This document shows positions 8,003 to 16,288 of a stretch of 55,213 bases of DNA, one piece after another. Source of the stretch: an uncultured Lachnospiraceae bacterium (lineage in GTDB: Bacteria > Bacillota > Clostridia > Lachnospirales > Lachnospiraceae); assembly GCA_947564645.1 (NCBI GenBank), contig CANOCU010000021.1, positions 1-55,213 of the forward strand, given 5' to 3'. The notes beneath the pieces are model-generated. The model was not told the origin of the DNA. It saw only the letters and a list, made by a program, of their open reading frames with translations, and made no database searches. Each line of letters begins with the position of its first letter. The first letter of the stretch is position 1. The translations under genes and the position numbers were made by a program.

Positions 8003-9211
8003 ATGAGTACAACAATGCAGCAGTATATCGATGAGGCGGAGAAAGCCCTTTTACATACGTACAACCGTTACCAGGTGGTATTTGAAAAGGGGGACGGCGT
8101 GTATCTGTATGATATGGACGGCAAGCGGTATCTGGATTTTGTGTCCGGCATCGCGGTGTTTGCTCTGGGGTATCATAATGAGGAGTACAATGACGCCTTA
8201 AAGGCGCAGATCGACAAGATCATTCATACGTCCAATTATTATTATAATCTGCCGGCCATTGAGGCGGCCACGAAGCTGAAGGAGATTTCCGGTATGGACC
8301 GGGTGTTTTTCACCAACAGCGGTGCGGAGGCTGTGGAGGGCGCGGTGAAGACGGCGAGAAAATATGCTTTTCTGAAGGATGGCAGGACGGATCATGAGAT
8401 TATCGCCATGAACCATTCTTTTCACGGCAGAACCATGGGGGCGCTTTCGGTGACGGGCAATCCGCATTACAGGGAAGCGTTCGAGCCGATGATCGGGCAT
8501 ATCCGCTTTGCCAGTCTGAATGATTTCGAAAGCGTGATGGCGCAGGTAACGGATAAGACCTGTGCGATCCTGTTTGAGACGGTGCAGGGAGAGGGCGGTA
8601 TCTATCCGGCTACGGAAGAGTTTATGCGCAAGGTGCGGAAGCTCTGCGACGAGCGGGATATCCTGATGATGTTAGATGAGATCCAGTGCGGCATGGGTCG
8701 GATCGGCACGATGTTCGCATGGCAGCGGTATGGTATCAGACCGGATGTGATGACGACGGCGAAGGCATTGGGATGCGGCGTGCCGGTAGGCGCTTTTCTG
8801 ATGACAGAGAAGGTGGGCGCCCATTCCCTTGTGGCGGGAGATCATGGCAGCACTTATGGCGGCAATCCGCTGGCCTGTGCGGCCGTGAGCAAGGTGATCG
8901 AGCTTTTCGAGAAGCAGAATGTGCTTGCGAACGTGCAGGAAGTCGGCGCTTATCTTGGTGAAAGTCTTGACAGACTGGTACAGGAGTTTGACTGTGTGAA
9001 GGCACACCGGGGCGTGGGACTTTTGCAGGGGCTTGTTTTCGACAGGCCGGTGGGAGAGATTATCATAAGGGCCATGGACAAGGGGCTGGTACTGATCAAC
9101 GCCGGAGCGGACATTATCAGATTTGTGCCGCCGCTTGTGATCACGAAGGAACATGTGGACGATATGATGAGGATCCTGCGGGAGAGTATACAGGAAATTT
9201 GTTATGAGTAA
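8003..9211 (+). CDS. argD: Acetylornithine aminotransferase
   Basis: PLP-dependent class III transaminase that converts N-acetylglutamate semialdehyde to N-acetylornithine with glutamate. The 402-residue protein shows the NSGAEAVEGA phosphate-binding loop, HSFHGRT, D225 in MLDEIQCGMGR and the PLP lysine K254 in TTAKALGCGVP. Start ATG 8003 follows AGAGGAAGAA; upstream in-frame GTG 7955 would add 16 basic residues unlike the family. Related ornithine or succinylornithine transaminases share the fold, but the neighbours argC-J-B settle the role. It is followed after 20 bases by the solute-binding protein gene. Confidence 0.95.
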   Translation: MSTTMQQYIDEAEKALLHTYNRYQVVFEKGDGVYLYDMDGKRYLDFVSGIAVFALGYHNEEYNDALKAQIDKIIHTSNYYYNLPAIEAATKLKEISGMDRVFFTNSGAEAVEGAVKTARKYAFLKDGRTDHEIIAMNHSFHGRTMGALSVTGNPHYREAFEPMIGHIRFASLNDFESVMAQVTDKTCAILFETVQGEGGIYPATEEFMRKVRKLCDERDILMMLDEIQCGMGRIGTMFAWQRYGIRPDVMTTAKALGCGVPVGAFLMTEKVGAHSLVAGDHGSTYGGNPLACAAVSKVIELFEKQNVLANVQEVGAYLGESLDRLVQEFDCVKAHRGVGLLQGLVFDRPVGEIIIRAMDKGLVLINAGADIIRFVPPLVITKEHVDDMMRILRESIQEICYE

Positions 9212-9231
9212 GAAGATTTAAGGAGATAGAA

Positions 9232-10818
9232 GTGGCTTTGAGAAAAAGATTGATCACGATTCTGATCATTGCACTCTGTGCCGGCGGCGTGTATGCCGCA
9301 GGATATTTTGGGTTGTCGATCCGGCAAAGTGAGGAGCCGAATACAGAGGAGGATTCTCTGTTCGGGCACCGGGAGACGCTCTATCTATGGTATACGGACG
9401 AGGCTTTGACCGATTATCTGAACAGTGTGGCGGTAGCGTACAGCGAATACCAGGATGAAGTGCGTGTGATGCCGGTCTATACGTCGGGACGGGAGTATTT
9501 GGAGACGGTCAACCAGGCATCACTCCACACGGAGGAAGTGCCGGATTTGTATATTGTAAGCAACGATTCCCTGGAAAAGGCGTATTTGGCAGGGCTTGCA
9601 TCAGAAGTCAGGCTGCCGGAAGGTGTTCCGGCCATGGAGCAGTGGCTTCCGGGGACTGCCGTCGGAGCAGTGACTTATGAAGAGAAACAGATTGCCTATC
9701 CGTTTTATTTTGAGACAAGCTGTTTTCTGTATAACCGGACTTACCTTGAAGACTGGGCCAGAGCGCAGATTGAGGCAGAACAGGATACGGCGGAGACGGA
9801 AGCCGCACAGCAGCAGATCGATGAGGGACAGGAAGCGGAGACAGAGACCGCAGAAAACGGCGGCGATGAGGAGAGCGAAGCGACAGGGGAACAGGATGCA
9901 GGTGATGCGGCAGAGGCCAATGCAGAGAGCCGGGAAGATGCGGTCAGGGAAAAGGTGAACGGCGTCCTGCCGGATACGATTGACGATATCCTGACATTTG
10001 CGGATGAATATGATGCACCGGAGCAGGTGGAAGCTGTCTTTAAATGGGACGTGTCGGATATCTTCTATAATTATTTCTTCGTGGGAGACGCCATTGATGT
10101 GGGCGGCGTTAACGGGGATAGAGCCGATTCGATCCATATTTACAATGAAAATGCGATCAAGTGCATGAGGGTCTATCAGGATCTGAACCAGTTCTTTTCC
10201 ATTGATACGAAGGAAATCAGTTATGACGGCGTACTGCAGGACTTTATGGACGGTAAGATCGTATATACGGTAGCTACATCCGATGCGCTCTCCAAGATCG
10301 AGGAGGCGAAGGAGGAAGGAAATTTTGCTTATGAATATGGAATTTCCATGCTGCCGGATGTGAGTGATGAGCTGCGGTCGGCCTCCTTGTCCGTCACGCA
10401 GTGTGTGGTGGTCAACGGTTATTCCGTTAAGAAGGAGATGGCAAACGATTTTGCCCTGTACCTGACAAGACAGGCTTCGGAGCAGCTTTTTGCAAGAACC
10501 GGAAAGCTTCCGGTCAGTGATACGGGTGATACGTATGAGGACGCGAACAGAGCGGCATTCCTGCAGGAATATGAATGTTCCGTTCCGATGCCCAAGATGA
10601 TCGAGACCAGCAATTTCTGGGTGGAGTTGGAGATTACTTTCGCAAGGATATGGAGCGGAGAGGATGCAAACAGTGATCTGAAGGCTTTGTCTGAGAAGAT
10701 CATGGCGCAGGTGGTCGGCGGAGAATATACGGAAGAATATATCGATGTGCCGGAGGAGACTGAGGAAGAGTACGTGGACGAGGAGATGGAAGACGAAGGA
10801 ACCACGGGTGGCGATTGA
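9232..10818 (+). CDS. Membrane-anchored solute-binding protein (ABC type 1 like)
   Basis: A 528-residue extracytoplasmic protein. Residues 6-26 form one hydrophobic segment that acts as signal or membrane anchor; the cysteine in it lacks a proper lipobox. The rest resembles the sugar/oligosaccharide solute-binding fold (LYLWYTDE start, PDLYIVSNDSL, FMDGKIVYTVATSDAL, KKEMANDFALYLT). The fold is interrupted at about 178-238 by an acidic Q/E/A-rich insertion and ends in an acidic tail. Start GTG 9232 has AAGGAGAT 4 bases upstream. It is the last gene of the arginine operon and no permease or ATPase is adjacent, so it is an orphan: it could serve a distant transporter or act as a surface sensor. 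Ligand unknown. Confidence 0.8.
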   Translation: MALRKRLITILIIALCAGGVYAAGYFGLSIRQSEEPNTEEDSLFGHRETLYLWYTDEALTDYLNSVAVAYSEYQDEVRVMPVYTSGREYLETVNQASLHTEEVPDLYIVSNDSLEKAYLAGLASEVRLPEGVPAMEQWLPGTAVGAVTYEEKQIAYPFYFETSCFLYNRTYLEDWARAQIEAEQDTAETEAAQQQIDEGQEAETETAENGGDEESEATGEQDAGDAAEANAESREDAVREKVNGVLPDTIDDILTFADEYDAPEQVEAVFKWDVSDIFYNYFFVGDAIDVGGVNGDRADSIHIYNENAIKCMRVYQDLNQFFSIDTKEISYDGVLQDFMDGKIVYTVATSDALSKIEEAKEEGNFAYEYGISMLPDVSDELRSASLSVTQCVVVNGYSVKKEMANDFALYLTRQASEQLFARTGKLPVSDTGDTYEDANRAAFLQEYECSVPMPKMIETSNFWVELEITFARIWSGEDANSDLKALSEKIMAQVVGGEYTEEYIDVPEETEEEYVDEEMEDEGTTGGD

Positions 10819-10827
10819 GTTCGAGTG

Positions 10828-10932
10828 ATGAAATGGGATTTTATATGGATGGTATTCTATATGCTTACTGGATGTATATTTATTTTAGTAGAAATGTATT
10901 TTCAAATATGGAATTATGTTGCCATTTATTAA
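10828..10932 (+). CDS. Possible 34-residue hydrophobic peptide
   Basis: A short AT-rich frame from ATG 10828 to TAA 10930-10932 encodes a peptide that is hydrophobic and aromatic over nearly all of its length (MKWDFIWMVFYMLTG...). It would form a single membrane helix. No good ribosome binding site is visible. It lies at the exact point where base composition falls, just before the DUF6602 gene. It may be a real small membrane protein of the acquired segment or chance. Confidence 0.25.
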   Translation: MKWDFIWMVFYMLTGCIFILVEMYFQIWNYVAIY

Positions 10933-10958
10933 AGTGATAAAAGGAACAAAATAAAAAA

Positions 10959-11918
10959 ATGGAAGAATATATATATAATAATGTTATAAAAAATATTGCT
11001 CAAGAATTTGAAAGATCCATAAAAAATATAGTTGCAGTTTATAATTTCGATTATGGCGATGAGTTTGAAATTAGCGTTTGTAAATTTTTAAGAAGATTTT
11101 TGCCTTTAAAATATGGAATTTGCCGTGGATTTGTTGTAGATAAATATGGCAATAGTGCTGGTGATGATATTATTATTTATGATCAAGAATTATATCCGAC
11201 ATTAAGATTTTTAGAGTTGGATAATCAGTTCGCTCAAAAAGAACAAATTCCAGTAGAAGCAGTATATGCATACATAGAAGCGAAATATACTTTAAATTCA
11301 GCGTCATTAAGAAAGGCTGTGAAACAAGTTGGTGCTGTTAAAAAATTATGTTATTCACGTTCTGCTGTAATCATGGGAAATTTTCAAAATGATTGTCATA
11401 TATTTAATAATCAATTTAGTAAGACAAATGGATGGAATCCAATTATTACCAATCCAATTTATGGGATGATTTTGTCCGCTAATTGTGTCGGAAATAACGG
11501 TCAAAAAGCAGAAAACGGGGAAGATGCAACAAAATTTGTGTTGGATGAAATACAAAATGAGTTGAATTCGGATATTGAGGATTTACATCATTTTTGTTTT
11601 GATTCTATAATCGCAGGAAATTCTACCACAGCTTTTTGCGGACATTATATGTTTGATAAAGAAGGACGTATAATAGATGGTGTTCACCTTACCAGATTTT
11701 ATACTGGGATACGACCTGGAGCATGCTATCAAGTTAATACACATGAAAATATAGCGTTTGGTTTATCGATTGCTCATTTGATGATGGCCTTGAATTATAT
11801 TCAATTAGGTGATATGCCTTGGGAAATGATTTTTAATACTGCTAAGATGCCAGATAAAGAAGTCAGGGAAAAGTTTATGAAAATTGTTGATAGTGATAAA
11901 GGGGATGGTTATGTTTAA
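10959..11918 (+). CDS. DUF6602 family protein (nuclease-like)
   Basis: A 319-residue protein matching DUF6602 in its core: GDEFEISVCKFLRRFLP, GFVVDKYGNSAGDDIIIYD and YAYIEAKYTL. Spacing of E35, D70/D75 and E107-x-K109 looks like a PD-(D/E)xK nuclease centre, which is an inference. Such proteins often occur in phage-defence or mobile regions. The gene is clearly more AT-rich than the arginine operon before it and uses AT-ending codons, a sign of transfer. It has AAAGGA about 15 bases upstream. It stands alone at the left edge of a mobile-DNA scar. Biological role unknown. Confidence 0.75.
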   Translation: MEEYIYNNVIKNIAQEFERSIKNIVAVYNFDYGDEFEISVCKFLRRFLPLKYGICRGFVVDKYGNSAGDDIIIYDQELYPTLRFLELDNQFAQKEQIPVEAVYAYIEAKYTLNSASLRKAVKQVGAVKKLCYSRSAVIMGNFQNDCHIFNNQFSKTNGWNPIITNPIYGMILSANCVGNNGQKAENGEDATKFVLDEIQNELNSDIEDLHHFCFDSIIAGNSTTAFCGHYMFDKEGRIIDGVHLTRFYTGIRPGACYQVNTHENIAFGLSIAHLMMALNYIQLGDMPWEMIFNTAKMPDKEVREKFMKIVDSDKGDGYV

Positions 11919-11940
11919 ACTTTTAGATATAGTTTATTTG

Positions 11941-11960
11941 TGGCAACATTTTGGCAACAT
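11941..11960 (+). repeat. Direct repeat TGGCAACAT x2
   Basis: Two copies of TGGCAACAT at 11941-11949 and 11952-11960, spaced 11 bases start to start. They sit just after the DUF6602 gene at the border of the mobile scar. Such a repeat could be a recombinase arm or attachment site remnant, but nothing proves this. Confidence 0.4.
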
Positions 11961-12021
11961 ATCAAGGAACAAACTTTAATAGAAAAATAGCCTCTGAATT
12001 TGAAGAACTGTTTTCGTATTT

Positions 12022-12060
12022 ATCCCCGGAAATGCCACTATTTCAGGCACTTTCGGGGAT
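12022..12060 (+). terminator. Imperfect hairpin in a 325-bp gap
   Basis: ATCCCCGGAAATGCC pairs with GGCACTTTCGGGGAT (12 of 15 positions) around a 9-base loop, followed by TTCTCTTGTTT. It could end transcription from the DUF6602 gene. The rest of 11919-12243 holds only the TGGCAACAT repeat; a 77-codon frame on the minus strand there has no features of a gene. Confidence 0.4.
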
Positions 12061-12243
12061 TTCTCTTGTTTGAGAAGGTTTACCGTAATAAGAATAAAGC
12101 TGGGATTTTTCTTTAATTGTTTGACGGTTGGCATTATGAGCTTTGAATTTGAACACCTTTTCAAATAGGCGGAAGCTGAAAAGTTTTCCGCTAAAAAGTA
12201 TAAGAACAATTTAGCGGAAGCCTCGCGGCCTCCACCTTTTATT

Positions 12244-12501
12244 TCATGTCCGCTCGAAAGGCTCTCCGCAATCCCTACAGATTACATTGACCTCGCGCGT
12301 TGCCCGGATAATGGTGCCGCAGCAGGGGCAGACATATTTGATACTGCGGTTCTTGGATTTCTTGCTTCCGCCTTTGGTCGTTCCCAGCTCCTGCAGGCGG
12401 CTTGCATTGATACCGGCCTCGCCTATGGTTTCTCTGATCCATGCCTCCGCCTCCGGGGCCAGCGTCGTTACCGTCCAGCCGTATTTCTGGTGCTCAGGAT
12501 T
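12244..12501 (-). pseudogene. C-terminal remnant of an SprT-like zinc-ribbon protein
   Basis: On the minus strand a frame opens right after a stop (12502-12504) and runs 85 codons to TGA 12244-12246. It reads HQKYGWTVTTLAPEAEAW near the start and ends in a four-cysteine ribbon (YVCPCCGTIIRATREVN, then CRDCG). This is the end of SprT-like proteins carried by integrative conjugative elements of Firmicutes; the metalloprotease core with HExxH is missing. The fragment overlaps by 34 bases, in another frame, the end of a LigA fragment. The two were therefore joined by deletion near 12490. Confidence 0.65.
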
Positions 12502-13182
12502 TTAACGCCGAGCTGCTCTGCCTTTTCTCCGCAGATCAGGTAATCCGTCTTTTTGGTAACGGAGCTGCCGGGCGTGGCGCCGAGGCTGATAATTTTGGCG
12601 TTGATCCCGTCGCGGGTGAAGTTCTCAAGTTTTCCGGTCGCTACGATGGTGCATCCTGCAAATGTGTTGTTCGTTGTTTCGTTCATATTGTTCTCCTCTC
12701 CGGATGTCTGTGCATCCAAACCATTTTCAAAGTGTAATTCGTTCTGTAAGCTGCCCCATAACAGGAGATTATTCGGGTTACGGAACCATTTGTGGAGGTT
12801 GCTGCTCATAATGTCCCCAATCCCTTCCAGGCAGGTAAAGTCAAAGCGGTCCAGTGCAGCCAGCCTCAGCTCCCGCAGGCTGCTGTGGAAATGCCTGTCC
12901 AGTATCCTGCTGGCAGTCCTGCCGATCAGGGGAATATCCATTGCCACAAGGAAGCGTACAAAGGTTGTGTTGCGACTTTCATTGATGGAAGCAATCAGGT
13001 TTTCGTAGGATTTTTCCCCAAAGCCCTCCAGTGCAATGATCTCCTTCCGGTAACGGTCAAGGTGGTACAGGTCCTGGTAGCTTTTTAATGCACCGAGCCG
13101 GATGAGCTGGTCCAGTGTTGCTTCGGAAAGTCCTTTGATGTTCATAGCTTTCCTTTCTGCAAAGTGGACGAAGCGCTGAAGG
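12468..13182 (-). pseudogene. Truncated NAD-dependent DNA ligase (LigA) C-terminal fragment
   Basis: From the first ATG (13145) the minus strand encodes 225 residues that match the second half of LigA: AMNIKGLSEATL, then helix-hairpin-helix repeats (GFGEKSYENLI, LEGIGDIMSSNL) and a BRCT domain (about 160-215) with VATGKLENFTRDGINAKI. Homology continues upstream of that ATG in the same frame to about 13182 (LQRFVHFAERK), where it stops at the IS110 fragment. The adenylation and OB domains are lost, so it cannot ligate. The 3' end is also broken: after GVKILS the frame passes into SprT-like sequence and ends at once. It is most likely a leftover from a mobile element; the cell must have an intact ligA elsewhere. 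Confidence 0.8.
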
Positions 13183-13824
13183 ATGATCTGGCATGATGCA
13201 AAGCTTAGAGGACGCGGCTATAACAGAGCCAGAGAGATCTTAGAGTATGCGAAAACAAGTGTAGGGATCAAGGATGGAGCCGTTGCGGGCAGGAGTGCGG
13301 TAAAGTGGTTTGTCCAGAAGATTTTGGAGCTGGATGCCGAACTTGCTGTCGTGGAAGAGCAGATCGGTCAGAGATGTCAGGAAATACCGCATGTCAGTAA
13401 CATTCTGGAGATATCCGGAATAGGAGAAAACACTCTGTCGGGGATGCTTGCGGAGATGGGAGATATTTCACGGTTTGATGATGTAAAGGAAATACAGAAA
13501 CTGAGTGGATTAGGGCTGGTAGCCAGCAGTTCCGGCAAGCATAAGGGAGAGACCAGGATAAGCCACAGAGGACGTAAAAGGCTCAGATGCTGGTTGTTCC
13601 AGGCAGCGAAGTCAGCAGTGGCACATGCGGAGGAATTCAAGGAACTGCATATATACTATACGACACGGGCAGATAATCCATTGAAAAAGATGCAGTCATT
13701 GATCGTAATAGCCTGTAAGCTTCTGAGGATAATCTATACGATACTGAAGAAAGGGACGGCCTATGATCCGGAGAAGATGCGGATGGACATCAGGCGTCCG
13801 GAAAAGGAAGCAGCGGCAGCATAA
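13183..13824 (+). pseudogene. 5'-truncated IS110-family transposase
   Basis: 213 codons match the C-terminal part of IS110-family transposases (Transposase_20): a helical linker, IPHVSNILEISGIGENTLSGML, the GDISRFDDVKEIQKLSGLGL block and ISHRGRKRLRCWLFQAAKSA. The N-terminal RuvC-like DEDD catalytic domain (about 150-180 residues) is missing; homology starts near KLRGRGYNRAREI at about 13198, directly against the ligA fragment. IS110 enzymes cut and join DNA without terminal inverted repeats and are guided by a bridge RNA. This copy should be inactive. No ribosome binding site is seen before ATG 13183. Confidence 0.85.
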
Positions 13825-13848
13825 GGGATTCAGACAGCATCATTAATT

Positions 13849-14131
13849 CCAGAGCCCTGCCGGGTTCCGGAGGATTCCGAGACCGGACAGGGTTCTGGAA
13901 AGAAACCCGAAAACGATGGAGTACTATAGGTACTGCATCCGCATAAAGACGGGCTGGATAACGCAGGGATAAGCGTCCACGGAATATCCGTACCCTGCGG
14001 AATATGCAGGCCAGTAAGATCAAAATACAAACAAGAGCTGTAGCCGGCAGTAGTTGTCTCCGTAGGGCATGACCCTGTCAGAAAGCTTAGCGGGCACTCA
14101 GTGTATGGACAGGTGGGATGACTGTCATACA
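13849..14131 (+). ncRNA. Candidate bridge RNA region of the IS110 remnant
   Basis: The region after the transposase stop is GC-balanced, non-coding on the + strand and rich in stems. At 13849-13898 CCAGAGCCCTGCCGG pairs with CCGGACAGGGTTCTGG around an 18-base loop. At 14099-14131 GTGTATGGACAG pairs with CTGTCATACAC with one bulge. IS110-family elements are known to express a structured bridge RNA with target- and donor-binding loops from such a non-coding end. The assignment here is inference from place and stems; the loops have not been matched to target or donor sequence. Confidence 0.4.
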
Positions 14132-14160
14132 CCTTTGGCGCTGTTTATTGAGGTAGCTAT

Positions 14161-14300
14161 TTAAAGAAAAGCCTTTAAAATCAATAATTTAGGGCTTGAC
14201 ATTATAGGAAGGAAATTGATTATCCCTACAAAGTTGAAATCAATATCTACTTTCTGTACCCGTTTCCCGTCCACCTTTTCCGGCGTAGAAGCTTGATTGT
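14161..14300 (-). pseudogene. C-terminal tail of a large serine recombinase (remnant)
   Basis: On the minus strand a frame ends at TAA 14161-14163 and contains EKVDGKRVQKVDIDFNFVG, which resembles the conserved end of Tn4451-type serine recombinases (KxxGKRxQxVDIYYxFIG). Only about 45 codons are left, with no start. It supports the view that 11919-16172 is the wreck of an integrative element. The remainder of 14300-14463 is AT-rich and holds no gene that I can see. Confidence 0.4.
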
Positions 14301-14463
14301 ATAAGACAAAATTATATATAGTTTGTAAGGATAGGAGCAGAGAAATCTATTTCTATTTATTTTGGACATATATAATGGTTGGTAAATAAATTACAGTTGA
14401 AAGTATTCGCTATAGCGAATATAATAGAATGAATAGATTATAGAATTTCTTGGGAGATGCGTA

Positions 14464-14640
14464 ATGGAATACTTAACAACCAAAGAGTTGGCAGAAATAT
14501 GGAAAATATCACAACGTCGAATTCAAATGTATTGTAAAGAAGGACGTATTAAGGGAGCAGTGTTAAAAGGGAATATTTGGTTAATTCCAAAAGATGCAGA
14601 AAAACCACAAGATCCGAGAAGACATAATGCTGTTAATTAG
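14464..14640 (+). CDS. Small helix-turn-helix protein
   Basis: A 58-residue protein with the excisionase/MerR-like helix-turn-helix start YLTTKELAEIWKISQRRIQMYCKEGRIKGAV followed by a short wing (GNIWLIPKDA). This type binds DNA and often acts as excisionase or as a control gene beside restriction-modification genes. ATG 14464 has GGGAGA about 5 bases upstream. The gene ends 16 bases before the methyltransferase start, so they form one unit and it may control the methyltransferase. AT-rich composition matches the acquired segment. Confidence 0.75.
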   Translation: MEYLTTKELAEIWKISQRRIQMYCKEGRIKGAVLKGNIWLIPKDAEKPQDPRRHNAVN

Positions 14641-14656
14641 TAAAATGGAGGGTAAT

Positions 14657-15988
14657 ATGCCTACACTAAATTGGATAGGAAAAGATAAAGTTATTAATCA
14701 TCATAAAGAAGTTCCATATCGTATGTTAGAACGAAAATATAGTTATGAAAATGGAAAAAAATCAAGTAATAATGATAGCGAAAATATGATAATTCATGGA
14801 GAAAACCTTGAAGTACTAAAATCTTTGTTGCCAAAGTATGAGGGGAAAGTTAAGTGTATTTATATTGATCCACCATATAATACAGGAGAAGAGGGTTGGA
14901 TTTATAATGATAATCTTAATGATCCAAAAATAAAAAAGTGGTTTGGTCAGGTGGTGGGAAAAGAAGGAGAAGATTTATCACGCCATGATAAATGGCTTTG
15001 CATGATGTATCCAAGATTGAAACTTTTATGCAGACTATTAGCAGATAATGGGATTATATTTATCAGTATAGATGATAATGAATATTCAAATTTAAAATTA
15101 ATATGTGATGAGATTTTTGGGAGTAGAAATTTTATTACAACATTTATTTGGGAAAAACGTGTTAATAGAGAAAACAGAAAGGTTGTTTCCTCAAGGCATG
15201 ATTACATTTTATGCTATGCGAGAGATATAACTGAAGACCAACGGTCCTTAAAGCAATTGCCGATGTCTGGAGAGGCTCTGAATAGATATTCTAATCCAGA
15301 CAATGATCCGCGTGGACCATGGAAGTCAGATCCGGCAACTGCACAAGCTGGACATGCAACACAGGCACAATTTTATACTCTAATCGTGCCAAGTGGCAAA
15401 GAACATACGTTGCCAGCGGGAAGATGTTGGTTATACACTAAGGAAAAAATGATGGATGAAATAGCGGCAGGCAGGATTTGGTTAGGTGAAAATGGAAATA
15501 ATACGCCGCGAAAAAAAACTTATTTATATGAAAAAGAGCGTGGACTAACTCCAGAAACTATTTGGTTCGCTTCTGATGTCTCGACAAATGAAAGGGCAAA
15601 GAACGAGCTCAAAACAATTTTTCCAGAAACGATACCTTTCACAACACCTAAACCACATGAGCTGATTGAACTGATTTTACAGTTATGTACAGGAGCAAAT
15701 GATATTGTACTTGATTCTTTTGCAGGTTCTGGAACTACAGCTCATGCAGTTCTCAACATGAATAGAGCGGATGCTGGTAACCGCAAATTTATTTTGATTG
15801 AGATGATGGATTATGCCGAAAGCATTACCGCTGAGCGTGTTCGGAGAGTCATTGACGGATATGGTGAAGGTAATAATGAAGTAGTAGGAACAGGAGGAAA
15901 TTTCAGTTTCTATGAATTGGGTGAAAGACTGATACTTGAAAATGGAGATTTGAATCCATCAATTTTGAATTTACTACACACTGTGTAG
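14657..15988 (+). pseudogene. Type III-like DNA methyltransferase (Mod), C-terminally broken
   Basis: 443 residues of a beta-class adenine/cytosine-N4 methyltransferase: motif IV DPPYNTG at 71-77 precedes the SAM motif FAGSGTT at 355-361, the order of type III Mod subunits. GGAGGG lies 4 bases before ATG 14657. Mod proteins usually run past 600 residues; this one ends just after GERLILENGDLNPSI. After its stop another frame remains open, reading IYYT near 15969-15980, the kind of motif expected next in Mod, and continues through LEKLNYDKKNNKG. A frameshift or deletion near 15968 therefore broke the gene. The catalytic motifs are intact, but specificity and activity are doubtful. No Res subunit follows. 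Confidence 0.75.
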
Positions 15989-16037
15989 CGAATTGGAAAA
16001 ATTAAATTATGATAAGAAAAATAATAAGGGGATTTTA

Positions 16038-16172
16038 ATGCCAAAGGATAATAGAAACTTTTTTGAAAAGAAAAAAGATTGGTCAGAAATAAAAAAACAC
16101 TTTGCTTGGTGCCTATCTGAAACCGCACTTTCAAAAAATCTTGGTGATTATTTCCGCCTTTACGAAATTTAG
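16038..16172 (+). pseudogene. 44-codon fragment, TcmP-like start
   Basis: A short frame with AAGGGG before ATG 16038. The first part (NRNFFEKKKDWSEIK) resembles the N-terminus of three-Cys-motif partner (TcmP) proteins, which start with a F..K..WS..K pattern; the rest does not continue the family. It is in the same frame as the open stretch after the broken Mod gene. I read it as a fused leftover at the right edge of the mobile scar; the family call is weak. Confidence 0.3.
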
Positions 16173-16288
16173 GGAGAGTCATTAAGCATAAGGTTAAAGG
16201 GTTAAAAAAGTATAATTCCTTTATGAAAAGAAATATAATAAAGCGAATAGACAGAGCTGTAATAGAAAAACGAAAAAGGGTTGATCTC

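Larger units (their letters stand above)
13183..14131 (+). mobile_element. Remnant of an IS110/IS1111-group insertion sequence
   Basis: The truncated transposase plus about 300 bases of non-coding DNA after it form one block whose composition matches the transposase, and AT-rich DNA begins near 14160. A long 3' end is typical of the IS1111 group, whose bridge RNA lies downstream of the transposase. The left end is lost at the ligA junction. The right end is set here at the hairpin 14099-14131 but is uncertain, since IS110 elements lack long terminal repeats. Confidence 0.6.

Noticed and set aside
11976-12209. 77-codon minus frame in the gap after the DUF6602 gene
   Set aside because: No ribosome binding site, spans the hairpin at 12022-12060, no family features.
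13830-14132. Minus-strand frames in the 3' end of the IS110 remnant
   Set aside because: They run across strong stems and are Ser/Pro/Cys-rich without start signals; a non-coding structured end explains the region better.
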